A model generated the notes under the pieces. It was given only the letters and a program-made list of their open reading frames with translations, had not been told where the DNA came from and searched no databases. From contig OZ345352.1 in NCBI GenBank assembly GCA_977006965.1, positions 1,364,001-1,428,000 on the forward strand: a stretch of DNA of 64,000 nucleotides, read 5' to 3'. The first letter of the stretch is position 1, and each line of letters begins with the position of its first letter. The translations under genes were made by a program, and so were the position numbers. Source of the DNA: Phymatolithon calcareum (Eukaryota > Rhodophyta > Florideophyceae > Hapalidiales). Positions 53,097-62,930 of the stretch are shown here, one piece after another.

Positions 53097-55084
53097 TCAG
53101 ACTGAAGGTCCTGTCTGATCGTTATCCTGAGTAGTACCGGAGCTTGATCGGGCAGGGTCATCTCTGTGAACTATCCATTTGTTCACAGGGTGGCGAAGAG
53201 TAGCAGTGTCGAGAAGAGTGGTGAGCATAGGGGAGTTCATCTTCTTCGTTAACGGATCTGCCAAGTTGTATTCGTTGGAGACGTGGGCCATGTTTTGGAT
53301 TTCTCCTATGACATAAGCTTGTCGAAGGGCGGCAACGTCGATAAGCAAGCGCTTTTCCGAGGTACTAGACAACTTAGTGATAGTATCGAATATCGACATT
53401 GAATCCGTGAAGAGGAAGAGAGGGATCTTTTTCCCTAACATTTGGGCCAGGTCCTGCCGGAAAGTGTACGCATAGTCGAAGCATGCAAATAAGGCGTGAA
53501 CTTCGGCAGCTAGTACGGAGCGTGTAACTCTACGACTTTTCCAAGACGCATAGTGTATAAGGCATGCATTACCATTGCCATCGGCGAGGACAATCACCAT
53601 TCCGAGCTGCGAGGTATTGTCCGAGTTATTGGCAAACGAGGCGTCGGCATACCCGCGGATTCCTAGAGTATCCATGTCTAGCTTGACAAAGGAGATTCCT
53701 CGCGGGTGCTTGGTCAGGTGTGCTAAGGCCGAGTTAAGCAGGCGTACATCCTTCGGAGTGGCGGCGTCTGGTTTGACTTGAGCCAGCTGTGCGCTGACAA
53801 ATGCAATGTCCGGACGCGTGCAAGTAGCAATATACGCGGCTCGCCCGCGAGTGTGGACAAAGTCTTTAGCAGAGAAGCTTGAAGGGGATAACTTCTTTAA
53901 AGACTTGGCGTAGGTTGTCTGGTGGAGTTTGACTAAGTTTCCTTCGGAAGAGATGTCGCAACCATTAAAGCGAATCGGTAGAGTGCCTTCGCGGGGCTTC
54001 ATGTCGAAACGGGAGGCCTTAAGGTCTTCCTCTTCGGCAAACTTGGCGTTTCCGATCCCAAGGGAATCATCGACAAGTGCACCGATCATGCCTACCAATT
54101 CACTCTTCTCTTTCTTAAAAAAGAGGCAAGGGTCCATAATAGACTGTGACATGTCTAGATCGCGGACGTGATAGTTGCGATACGTCTGCCACCAGTACCC
54201 GGGGGATTCGGCTAATCCGTAAAGTGGCTTGATCGCATGCAGTAACCCTTGGTTCGGTTGGTCGATGAGGGATAGCAAAGGAGGACGTTTGGGAAGACGA
54301 ACGTAAAGTTCACGACCAAGATTCGTATCGGACTGGACGAAAGCTTGTTTAACGTCCCGTGTCCAGAGCTTGAAGTCATACGCAAGGCTCAATGAGATTA
54401 GAAGGCGAGCTGAATAGCGAAGTATAGTCGGAGCCTCGTTTACAACTAAATCTTTCTCTGGATCGCGATGACCTTGAATAACAAGTCGGCTCTTGTAGAT
54501 GGGCTGGTCATCATTGTCGAACTTGATAGAGTGGAATATGCGAGCCTTGAGAACAGTAGCACCCGGGGGAACGTCGTTTTCATCAACTACTACGTACGTC
54601 CCTCTGTCGAGGAGGCCTTTGATTTCAGCTTTATCGGCTTCGCGGAAGCGGGGATCATCGGGGTTGTTTACGATGACAGCATACAAATTGGTCGTCGGTG
54701 TCGGTACAAGTTCATTCTCGCGGCCTAATCCTTGATGGATGCTGTCAAAAGTCTCGTATAAGGAAGGGAGGCGATGAGAATTTGCTGCGGAATCTTGGTT
54801 TGATTCGGGATTTGGAAAAGGGCCGGGAGTGAGATTTGGTATAGAAACTTCATTAGGAGTGATATTTGCGCCATAAAATTCCATGTCCGCAACTCTGGAT
54901 GGGGATGAAGTTCCCGAATATTCTGGACTAGATATCAAATCTGGAAGTGTAGGGTCGGGACTTGATGGCGTTGCAGGGCGCGTGGGGGAGTCTGGGTGAT
55001 TCAACGATGGTTGAGGGTTGCTAGATGGCCCAGCTCCTGCACTAGTACCAGAGTTGTTCGCTTCCATCTCCTGTACGTACGGTT
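53097..55084 (-). CDS. Copia reverse transcriptase and RNase H
   Basis: Continuous frame of about 660 codons. Reverse transcriptase shows LWTRDVKQAFVQSDTNLGRE (first Asp), IKPLYGLAESPGYWWQTY, MDPCLFFKK and ALVDDSLGIG, where the usual YVDD pair is LVDD. RNase H shows RGYADASFANNSD, YASWKSRRVTRSVLAAEVHA and LFTDSMSIFD, carrying its Asp-Glu-Asp residues, and the tail NEYNLADPLTKKM typical of Copia. It is out of frame with the integrase by one base; the sequence HPFSITSVKPYVQEME is recovered across the junction if a single base is allowed for. The first codon given by a start search is GTG and not a true start. Confidence 0.92.
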
Positions 55085-57115
55085 TCACTGATGTGATTGA
55101 GAAGGGTGTATGGTCCCGTCCACATCGACGTACGCGGTCTTATAGTTGTCGTACTTGTACAGGGTGAAAGGACCTTCCAAAACCTTAGGTTTCTCACGGT
55201 AAACCAGAACAGGGGCACCTGGAGGAACGCTGAAGACGTCCATGGGCTTCGTCCGCATTCGGAGGGCAAGTTTATAGCGCTGCTCGCATTCGATGTTTTC
55301 CATCTCGCGTCGTGCGGCTTCAAGCGCAGAGAATCGTTCGCGTTGATCAGGTGCTAGGTGCTCAGCATTTCCGAGGGGAAGCTTGGGCATTGTCCCGAAT
55401 ACCAGTAGGGTTGGTATCAGGACATTGGGTCCAGCCGTATTGTTTAAGGCGTGAACTGCGATGGATAGAAGAACGTCATCTTGTAGTATTGGGTACTCTA
55501 CCTTAATCTTTTTGTAGATGCGGCGGAGTGGTGCATGGTATCGTTCACCGGGACCGAGGGAGTTGTGTGACTCCGTAGGGGATGGTTTTGGAATAATTCC
55601 AAATTGAACACAAGAGGTCGTAAAAAGTTCGCTATTGAAGACAGATCCTTGGTCATGGCTCAGTACATTTGGGAATCCAACATAGACGTTTACCCAGCAC
55701 GTCACGAAGGCGTTCCAAACGTCAACAGCACTTTCACCTCTGACGAATTGCGCGACAGAGAAATGGGTGCCTCTATCAACTATGTGGAGAGCTGGCGCGT
55801 GAGGGCGCTTTTCTATCCATACCAAGTCCAAGTAGATCTCATGGTTAAAGACGATACTGTCGGGCATAGTAACTTGAAAGACAAATGGTTTGGGCGCCAT
55901 GCGTTGACAAGAGTTGCAGTGGGCGGCGATGTCTTCCAAAATTCGACGAGTATCTGAGGTAAAGGTCTCTGGAGAGGCACGGCGGAGGAGGCTGGTAAGC
56001 TTTTCAGCTGTTGGGTGCGCAAAACGACGATGGAGTTTGAGAAGCTCCTGTCGCGTAAACAGGTCAACATGAGATGGCCACTGTAGATACAGGTGACCAA
56101 GTTTGTTGCAAAGGTTCACGGTGAGGTTTGGATTGTTTTGAGAACAGAACTCGTTAGTAACCTCGTTGACATACCACTGGAGCTCTTTCATCTTGTCCAG
56201 CCCAAACAGGATAGGTATATCGACGTCTACAACATCGGTAGTGTACTCGATGTAGTGTCCGTTAAAGTCGATTGGCATGCGGATAGAAGCTTTACCAAGA
56301 CTATTGTGCACGACATCTCCCATTCTGAACGTTTCTTCACTTTCAGTCAGATTTACAGCCATGTGAGCATGCAAACAGTAACGTTTGAATGCAGAAAGAC
56401 CGGCCACGCTTTTCTGTGCACCGTTGTCCATACAAATGCCTTCGAATCCAGCCTCTCCGGCATGTTGCGTAAACAGAATCTGGATGTGATCAGCATGGAA
56501 AACATTGTAGGGGTAGACGACGGTCGTTGAGTAGAAAAGAGAGTGACTATAAGAAGAATCTGCGAGTGCACTAAAAAGAGGTAGCTTCGGGGAGGATTCG
56601 GCTTCGCTCTTAGACTGGTCGTGCTCGGAATCAATGAAGTGTGTGCCAGCCGGTGCTGTGTCACTTGCGGAATCAATATCGGAAAGGGGGAACTCGTTGT
56701 TGAATGACAACCAGGTATCGTCATCGAAATCCTGGATACTGTCTAGAGCACGATCGACATCGTCGTCGTTAGTAGAGACAGACTCAACGCAGAGAACCGA
56801 GACTGCCCAGAATGTTTTCTGTACTCGGGAGATCTTGTCGCAATCGCGGATAAGGTGTGAATCCGATTGGCAATGACGGCAAAGCAACCGACAGCCATTG
56901 CGTATGGGGTTCTTTCCATCCTTCTTCCTGTCTTGCCAAGAAGGGCGCTTGGTCTTGAAGCGTGCCATGTCACCACCATAGCGGCGAAGTGCCATGTTTC
57001 CTCGGTTGTAGAGTGTTTCGCGGCCCATTGCTGCAACGGTGGACTTGGAGGGAGCTGCATGTGAGGCTGCAGCTTTCTGGTCTTCGACGACTTGAATGGC
57101 ACGAGCGATGGTCTC
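55085..57115 (-). CDS. Copia zinc knuckle, protease and integrase
   Basis: Begins directly after an in-frame TAA following gag. CRHCQSDSHLIRDC is a CCHC zinc knuckle. GICMDNGAQKSVAG is the protease active-site region, but with DNG in place of the usual D-S/T-G. Integrase: HRRFAHPTAEKL...HCNSCQRMAPKP is the HHCC zinc site; the catalytic triad is in IYLDLVW, LSHDQGSVF and the Glu of LGPGERYHAPLRR. Ends in the chromatin-side region TAYVDVDGTIHP. A first in-frame ATG is at 57028. Confidence 0.88.
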   Translation of the reverse strand, partial: ETIARAIQVVEDQKAAASHAAPSKSTVAAMGRETLYNRGNMALRRYGGDMARFKTKRPSWQDRKKDGKNPIRNGCRLLCRHCQSDSHLIRDCDKISRVQKTFWAVSVLCVESVSTNDDDVDRALDSIQDFDDDTWLSFNNEFPLSDIDSASDTAPAGTHFIDSEHDQSKSEAESSPKLPLFSALADSSYSHSLFYSTTVVYPYNVFHADHIQILFTQHAGEAGFEGICMDNGAQKSVAGLSAFKRYCLHAHMAVNLTESEETFRMGDVVHNSLGKASIRMPIDFNGHYIEYTTDVVDVDIPILFGLDKMKELQWYVNEVTNEFCSQNNPNLTVNLCNKLGHLYLQWPSHVDLFTRQELLKLHRRFAHPTAEKLTSLLRRASPETFTSDTRRILEDIAAHCNSCQRMAPKPFVFQVTMPDSIVFNHEIYLDLVWIEKRPHAPALHIVDRGTHFSVAQFVRGESAVDVWNAFVTCWVNVYVGFPNVLSHDQGSVFNSELFTTSCVQFGIIPKPSPTESHNSLGPGERYHAPLRRIYKKIKVEYPILQDDVLLSIAVHALNNTAGPNVLIPTLLVFGTMPKLPLGNAEHLAPDQRERFSALEAARREMENIECEQRYKLALRMRTKPMDVFSVPPGAPVLVYREKPKVLEGPFTLYKYDNYKTAYVDVDGTIHPSQSHQ

Positions 57116-57560
57116 TTACATAGCGCCTGCTGTTGCGGTGGGAGCAAGTGGAATAAATGCTGCGAATGGTTCATTACGAACTGCTTTCTTAATGACATCG
57201 CGAAGGTGCTGATCATCCTGGTATGCCGCACCAAGCTGCAGCTGGAGGAGCTGAGCGGTTTGCGCGAGGTCGATTAGAGCCGACTGGTTCGTAGCTCCTG
57301 GTTTATTTGTAAAGTCCTTGAATTTTAAATCGTTCCATATACCGATAAGACGATCTCGATCTTCAGAAGAACAGAAACGAGCGTGAAGCATATCGAAAGC
57401 TTCTTCAAGGGTTCTTGCGGATGGTAGGACACTTTGGTAGTAGAACAAACTTGCAGGGCTCTCTGGCACGAACAGCACGTGTAGGTTTTCGAAAGCTTCT
57501 TTCTTTGTAATTCCAAGGGACTTACACTTGGAAACAAATGACGTGTGGAAAGAGGCTAAG
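57116..57560 (-). CDS. Copia gag, C-terminal part
   Basis: Frame open from about 57560, encoding a helical capsid-like segment: SKCKSLGITKKEAFENLHVL, SLFYYQSVLPSARTLEEAFD, DRLIGIWNDLKFKDF, typical of the Copia gag UBN2-like region. It ends at a TAA that is in phase with the zinc-knuckle frame, so the whole gag-pol would be one frame but for that stop. Separated from the N-terminal part by a stop and shift near 57600. Confidence 0.75.
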
Positions 57561-57615
57561 TTTTCAGTGATATGGCCAGAGCCTCTAAACTGTTGCGAGG
57601 AGTGGCTCTATATCT

Positions 57616-58251
57616 TTAACAAATAGGAGGCCTTGGAGTATCTCCTTGCGGTGTCCTGGCGGAAGGAGCGAAGCTCAGGAAGTGTCCCGCGGCTGAGTAG
57701 TTTCGCGGAGCAGGAGTTTTTCCGTGTGCCATACGATCAGGATTAGGGCCGTGGGCGGCGGACTGCAAGTAGCTGGTAATATTATCCACAGCAGAAGTGA
57801 GAGCGTCGATGCGGTCATCTTGTGCAGATCCATTAGTGCGGATATCCTGTGCACCTGTTAGGTGGTCATGGATCGGATTTATGTTCGTAGGGGCCGCGGC
57901 CACGGACAGTTGGTCCTGATCATGATGTTCCGCAGGCGGAGCATGTGTATCGTCAACAACAGCTGCCGGTTGAAGAAGGCTGTATAGTGCCGTGATGACG
58001 TGCATACCGGCCGGGAATGTGTGACCCTTAGCGACAAGGTAATTGCGAAGGTTGAGCTTGATAGTGATGGACATTCCATCGATAAGCTCTCGAGTCATGG
58101 TCTCTTTGTATGCTTGAATGATCTCCGGGAGTGTAGTGAGAGTCTCAAAGAAGCTGTTCATGAGATCGTCCACCTCAGTGTCTGCATAAGTCATGTTTAC
58201 GGCACCACGTCTGAGACTGTCACTAGAGCCGTTTGTACCGTTTTGAGCCAT
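57616..58251 (-). CDS. Copia gag, N-terminal part
   Basis: From ATG 58251 (MAQNGTNGSSDSLRRG). It contains an alpha-helical region (DDLMNSFFETLTTLPEIIQA), an acidic/Ala-Pro linker and a Pro/Thr tail ending at a TAA at 57616. Assigned to gag by position and by the next frame's gag-like content; its own sequence is not diagnostic. Confidence 0.6.
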   Translation of the reverse strand: MAQNGTNGSSDSLRRGAVNMTYADTEVDDLMNSFFETLTTLPEIIQAYKETMTRELIDGMSITIKLNLRNYLVAKGHTFPAGMHVITALYSLLQPAAVVDDTHAPPAEHHDQDQLSVAAAPTNINPIHDHLTGAQDIRTNGSAQDDRIDALTSAVDNITSYLQSAAHGPNPDRMAHGKTPAPRNYSAAGHFLSFAPSARTPQGDTPRPPIC

Positions 58252-58319
58252 TTTGTGGTTCTGCAACTGAGTTTAAATGATAAACTACTGATAGTTCCTA
58301 GCTGAAAATTGATCTACGA

Positions 58320-59035
58320 CTACTTGTTACTCTTGAGCAGTCCTTTATTGTGCTTTTTACCCTCAAGGTGCTTCTTGTAGTGGTGCAGGTTTAACTTCTG
58401 CTTGAAGATATGTCCGCACTCACAGCGGTCGGGGATATCGACGGGGGGTGTGTGTGATTCGTTGTGACGGTGCGTAGGCGCGCGACAGTGTTGCGCCAAG
58501 TGGTGTCCTTTACGCACGGTAACGTTACAGAACCCACAAATGTACCAACCTTGATCCTGGTAGATCTTGTTTGGCGTGATGTCACGCGGAGGGAGCCTGG
58601 ACTGCTTATCTTTCGATTTCTTGGAAATCGGCTTGTGCTGGACACCAAGAGCCTTTTCCAGTCTCTTCGCTATACGAGGTGCTCGCGTCGACGTCAACAG
58701 GCGTGTTGCGTGGCGCGCAGCGCGTGAAGTGCGGGCGAAGGTTTCCTCTGCACGCGAAAGAGGAGGAATGGAGAGAGGACGACGAGGATTCTGCTCGCGC
58801 TGTTTGCGGACACGCAGTGCTTCGCTCCACCTCCAATCTTGTGCGGTACGTTCGGACGGCGGAGGAGGAACCCAATCAGCGGGAATGGTGTTTATTTCCG
58901 ATGAGGGAGAACGCGATGAAGCGCTAGAATCCAACGAGGGGGACAGCGAAGAGGAGCTAGAATCGGACTCTGTAAGTTCCGAAAGGCGCCGAATACGGCG
59001 GAGGATGCGGTTCTTGGGAGAGAGGTCCACTGGTG
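58320..59035 (-). CDS. Extra zinc-finger reading frame in the Copia element
   Basis: Lies between the 5' LTR and gag. The frame runs to 59081 but has no ATG at its head; an acceptor-like TTGCACCAG|TGGACC at about 59030 suggests that it is a second exon. It encodes a Ser-rich acidic part (LTESDSSSSSLSPS), a basic middle (HATRLLTSTRAPRIAKRLEK) and two C-terminal C2H2-like fingers: C-x2-C...H-x5-H in WYICGFCNVTVRKGHH...HRH, and CECGHIFKQKLNLHHYKKH. The leader upstream (59090-59470) is open in more than one frame and very GC-rich. Copia elements normally have no such gene; it may be a captured host sequence or a regulatory protein of the element. Confidence 0.55.
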
Positions 59036-59815
59036 CAATTAGCAAACAAAGTACAAACAAACCACGAAGGCGTGTTAGCAATTTGACAGTGCTCCGCGAG
59101 TACGTGTTAGGTAATCAACGAAGCAGCTGGCTAATATTTCGAGTGCAGTGGGTGCAACGCCAAACCAAACGGAGTGACGGTGAACCCAGCAGCAAGCGAG
59201 GAGCACCTACTTGTTCTTGAGGCAAACTCGCCACTTTGGCGGTCACCTTAGGGTCGAACGGAACGTACCCAGGAGCCTCCGTAGTACGCGACTCCGACCC
59301 CCTGATCCCACAAGACCAGGTTATGGGCGCTAGCGAGCAGCAGCGGAGACGAGCGCGAGAAATACCGGAGCGCGACGACGACTTGCGGCTTCTTCTTTGC
59401 GCCCACCCCGGCTGGGCGACCGCGCGACGGCGGTGGTGTTGAGCTTGGTGTGTGCGGTCGGTGCACACACAGGGCGGGGGAGGATTGTTGGTATCTGTTG
59501 GGCGTGGAGGGTGTGAGGGAAAATGGCGAAGGGCGCGGTTATAAGGCCAATTATTAGACCTGTTAGGGCCTAAAGAGACCTTTTGGGCCTTGCGTGGCGA
59601 GCCCGTAAATGGGTCTGGGTGGCGAGCCCAAAAATGCGCCTGGGTGGTGCGCCAAGAAATCGGCGCTCAATTTTTTTGACCGTTTCGTGTCGTTCAAAGT
59701 CGCAAAAAATTGGTGCGCGGCAAAAGCGGTCGCGCGGCAAAACGCGCAAAGCCCTGCCACGCAAACGAGAGGTGTTCGGTAGTGATAGCAAATACGCAAT
59801 CCACTAATTCGCGAA

Positions 59816-60091
59816 TGTCGTGTATGTGCGATATTTGAGGAGAGTAGACAAGCAACCGCAAGCCTTGCTTGGCGTGCAGTTACCTAGTGTCTAGTCTTTA
59901 TTCCTCTACCAGAGTAGAACACGAAAAGCCGAAGAATGACCACTATATACTTGCCTGGCGTCCTGTTCCTACACGACGCTGGCGGCAACATGAGCCAGTA
60001 GTATATCAGCACTTGTCAACTTCGGCTGTACAACATTACAAGGAAACAATTACTAACAGTACAAAGGAGTTACTAAACGGTATCTTCGACA
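59816..60091 (-). repeat. 5' LTR of the Copia element
   Basis: 276 bp, TGTCG...CGACA; carries the promoter for the minus-strand genes. It differs from the 3' LTR at six positions and a 2-bp indel by hand count. Confidence 0.92.
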
Positions 60092-60407
60092 GCGATAGCC
60101 GCAATCTCAGCTCCGTGATTTGGATGCATATCGAGGCTTTTTCATTCAGACAAGGAATTCAGCTTGTGTCAAGCTGTTTGCGCTGTCCTTAGAATGTTGA
60201 GCTGCATCTCCCTCCTTGTTACCATTGTCTTTCGGCTTCTTCTTAAGCCAAGTAAACGTCGGCTCCTGACTAGAGGAGCCAAGAGATTTCACATCCTCAT
60301 TCAGCTTTCTTCTCTCTTCACCCTTCTCATCATTCTCACGCCTGTCCACCTCAACAAAGGCACAAATGACCAATACTCATCGAAGACTTGGGATAGAGTA
60401 AAACTTT

Positions 60408-61365
60408 GAGGAAATTCGCTAAATGCCCACCAAAAGTGGTAAAAGTACGCTAAATATCCACCTCTAGCCAAAGCTACTACTCACCCATAGCAAAATATAC
60501 TATCATACTCACCCTAGCAGAACCTACTACTCATCCGTTTCTCAGTGCACTCTATGCGACAGTGAAATTTATTGCGTACGCTACTCTCTCTGGTTTAGCT
60601 CTTCGCCGCAACTATTGATAGCATCTCCGTCATCGAAGGCGGTGAGGTCGATGATCATGGTACGAGCGCAGTACTCTGATTTGCGCCAGGTGGTGGACAT
60701 CCATTCCCAGCTTGGAAGCCACTATGGTGTGCGCCTGGGTGCGCTTTAAGATGGCACCGCTTTGTTCGCGGACCAGTTCCGTCAGCTGTGCGGCATTTCC
60801 ACTGACTCGGCCTCTTGTGGCAACAAATACAGTCAGCACCGGCGCCCGCTGCGCGAGTAGCTCAGTTTTGAACCGGCGCTCCCTTGAGGGGCCTGCAACA
60901 CAGCTGTGTCCGATTGACTTGGTGATCCTGACACCCCGGACGCTCGGCAGCGCGCTGACGTTCACGCAGAAGGTTCAAGCTGTGCGCTGGCTACAGATGA
61001 GTGTCAGACGCTGCTTGTCGCGTCTCTCCACGAGGTGTGCCTTCCCGATTGATGCGTGGTGGGAGATCACGACGTTAACAACATCGTCGAAGCTTGATCT
61101 AAAGTAGTCGCCCACCTGCAGCACGACCTTCTTCTGTTCATGGTTTCAGAGTGAGTAGTGCGGTAACGTTGTGCGTTGAGCTTGTCAAAAGAATTCGCGG
61201 ATGTGCACAAAAGTTGGATCAATGGGAAGTAGCAGCCACTTCCCTTTTTTCCCTCCAAAAAACGCAACTGTCAGCGCACCACGTAACCGATGAGTAGTAG
61301 TTTTGGCTTGGTTGGATATTTAGCGTACTTTCACCACTTTTGGTGGGCATTTAGCGAATTTCCTC
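60408..61365. mobile_element. Mutator-like element, 958 bp, non-autonomous
   Basis: Long terminal inverted repeats of about 85-95 bp start GAGGAAATTCGCTAAATGCC on both ends and continue through CACCAAAAGTGGT, ACGCTAAATATCC and CTACTACTCA. They are flanked by a 10-bp duplication, GTAAAACTTT, at 60398-60407 and 61366-61375. Long TIRs with a 9-11 bp duplication are characteristic of MULEs. The interior has moderate-length frames on both strands (for example 60630-60965, minus) but no transposase motif. Confidence 0.85.
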
Positions 61366-61428
61366 GTAAAACTTTACTGTATTATTATACAGAACCCACA
61401 CAACGCAAAGAGAGAAGACACAGAATTT

Positions 61429-61483
61429 CCGTTACTGTACACCTGGCAGGTACAATCTATAACTGCCAGGTGTACAGTAGCGG
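61429..61483. repeat. Hairpin, 21-bp arms
   Basis: CCGTTACTGTACACCTGGCAG pairs with CTGCCAGGTGTACAGTAGCGG around a 13-nt loop, with one T/C difference. GTACAGTAACGG recurs near 61607-61618. Confidence 0.8.
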
Positions 61484-61621
61484 ATGGATCAAGCTCGCGC
61501 TGTCTATTTGGCACCTGAGAGGCTTATAATAGCGCTAAATCGAGTTGTTAACATTTCTAGCTCGTGTTTTCGGTGCAGGTCTCCTGGATTGCATCGACGG
61601 CGGCGTACAGTAACGGTTATC

Positions 61622-61690
61622 ATTGGGACACATGGTACCGTCTCAATAAAATCCACTTAGTTACGACAGCAATAAAATTTATTGCTGTCA
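61622..61690 (+). mobile_element. LINE 3'-tail copy ending in a palindrome
   Basis: TTGGGACACATGGTACCGTC TCAATAAAATCCACTTAGTTAC repeats the tail of the 19075-20900 LINE and is followed by GACAGCAATAAA-A-TTTATTGCTGTC (61665-61689), a perfect 12-bp-arm palindrome that may be host sequence at the junction. Confidence 0.6.
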
Positions 61691-62051
61691 ATAACCATGT
61701 TGGGTCCGACACCGGACCGATTGGGAAATGGTGATTTCGGCCGGGGGCTGCGGGAAACTCGCCATATAATACGGACAGACAACGTGTCAGCAGGCGTGTT
61801 ATCATAGACGACCTACTTACCCCTTTCTGTCCCCTGAACTGTGAATATCAAATTATAGTAATCCGTTTCATATTAGATTTGATCATCCCCTTTCGTGGCA
61901 TTTGTAGCATATCATAAAATTGGAGGGTTTGTAAGGACGTGGATCATGATGCTGTCATATAACTTCGAAGAAGATGAGAAGAGTTTGGCCCTTGCGATAC
62001 AGATCTTGTGATACGTGAATTGTGAGTTTGACTGTGCAAAGATTCGTTCAC

Positions 62052-62410
62052 CCAGGGGAGTGTTATGGGGGGGAGTAACGCGATGTGGTTATCATACCGC
62101 TTTTTTGGAGTTGTGTCTGAAGTGTATGTTTGATTCATCTTCGCAGGGCTGAAATTATTTCATAAAAATTAGAATGAAAGAGGAAAATCAGGCCCAAGTC
62201 GCCTGAACATTGGCACCTGCCAATGTAGCGGTCGCTCTCGTTGCAGTATTCTATTTTGTGGTTATAAACAATAAAAATAATCTGCAAAGAAGATTTGTTT
62301 TGATACTTACCGAGTGCAAAATTTAGCCGGCACATCGATGCTATAATTTTTTCGTACAATTCTTGAAACCTCAAAATGTTGCGTTACTCCCCCCCATAAC
62401 ACTCTCCTGG
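62052..62410. mobile_element. MITE, 359 bp, with terminal inverted repeats and TSD
   Basis: Ends are CCAGGGGAGTGTTATGGGGG GGAGTAACGC and, inverted, CCAGGAGAGTGTTATGGGGG GGAGTAACGC (one mismatch over 30 bp). Flanked by TTCAC at 62047-62051 and 62411-62415 (5 bp, perhaps 6). No coding capacity. The superfamily cannot be fixed from this. Confidence 0.82.
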
Positions 62411-62854
62411 TTCACATGACTCCGAGAGCCGCCTTTAGAGAGATTTGCAATATGTTATCCCTTGCTACTCATTTATCCCGCGGGATATACGCTAGAGCGT
62501 ATTTTCGGCGGCGGGATTTTACATGTATTCGAGCTCAAGCGGACCCATAGAACAGTTTGAGGATTAAGAGGCGCTTAATCTCACCATTGGGGAAGAAAAT
62601 AGTGGGAAATAATTACGAGGCACAGATATGCCCGTCCTTGAAAATTCTAAAAATCGCCGTTCCTGGCCTGTCTTTGCTTATCCCGCTGCGGGCATTTTGC
62701 ATTTCTCCACCTGCTATTTTTATGAAACAAATTGCGTCAGAATCCTGGAAACATCATCTTTTCAAATATGTAAATGTGATTGGATGACTGGTAGTAGATT
62801 TGGCGGTGGAGCACTGTAAAGTTTGTAAAATTAGCTGGGACGAGATAGCAGAAT

Positions 62855-62930
62855 TATCCCGAGATAATATTTTTATCCCGGGATAATATTTTTATCCTGG
62901 GATAGTATTTTTATCACGGAATAACATTTG
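62855..62930. repeat. Palindromic minisatellite, 4 x 19 bp
   Basis: Units begin at 62855, 62874, 62893 and 62912, consensus TATCCCGGGATAATATTTT. Each unit is itself a palindrome centred on CCGGG/CCCGGG; later units carry changes that break perfect symmetry. Similar TTTATCCCGCGGGATA occurs at 62470. Confidence 0.85.

Larger units (their letters stand above)
52774..60091 (-). mobile_element. Copia LTR retrotransposon, 7318 bp
   Basis: LTRs at 52774-53047 (274 bp) and 59816-60091 (276 bp), both TGTCG...CGACA, with a perfect 5-bp target duplication GCGAT at 52769-52773 and 60092-60096. I count 6 substitutions and one 2-bp indel between LTRs, about 2% divergence, so the insertion is fairly young. 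Order on the minus strand is gag, zinc knuckle, protease, integrase, reverse transcriptase, RNase H, the Copia order. Lesions: a stop plus shift within gag, an in-frame TAA at 57116, and a 1-nt deletion near 55110 between integrase and reverse transcriptase. No obvious tRNA primer site follows the 5' LTR. Confidence 0.95.

Noticed and set aside
60146-60409. Overlapping frames on both strands between the Copia LTR and the Mutator-like element
   Set aside because: Neither has an ATG that decides it; one is hydrophobic and the other charged as expected for antisense shadows. Kept only as a possibly disrupted gene in the findings.
62047-62415. Gene in the terminal inverted repeat region
   Set aside because: Frames there are short and span MITE ends.
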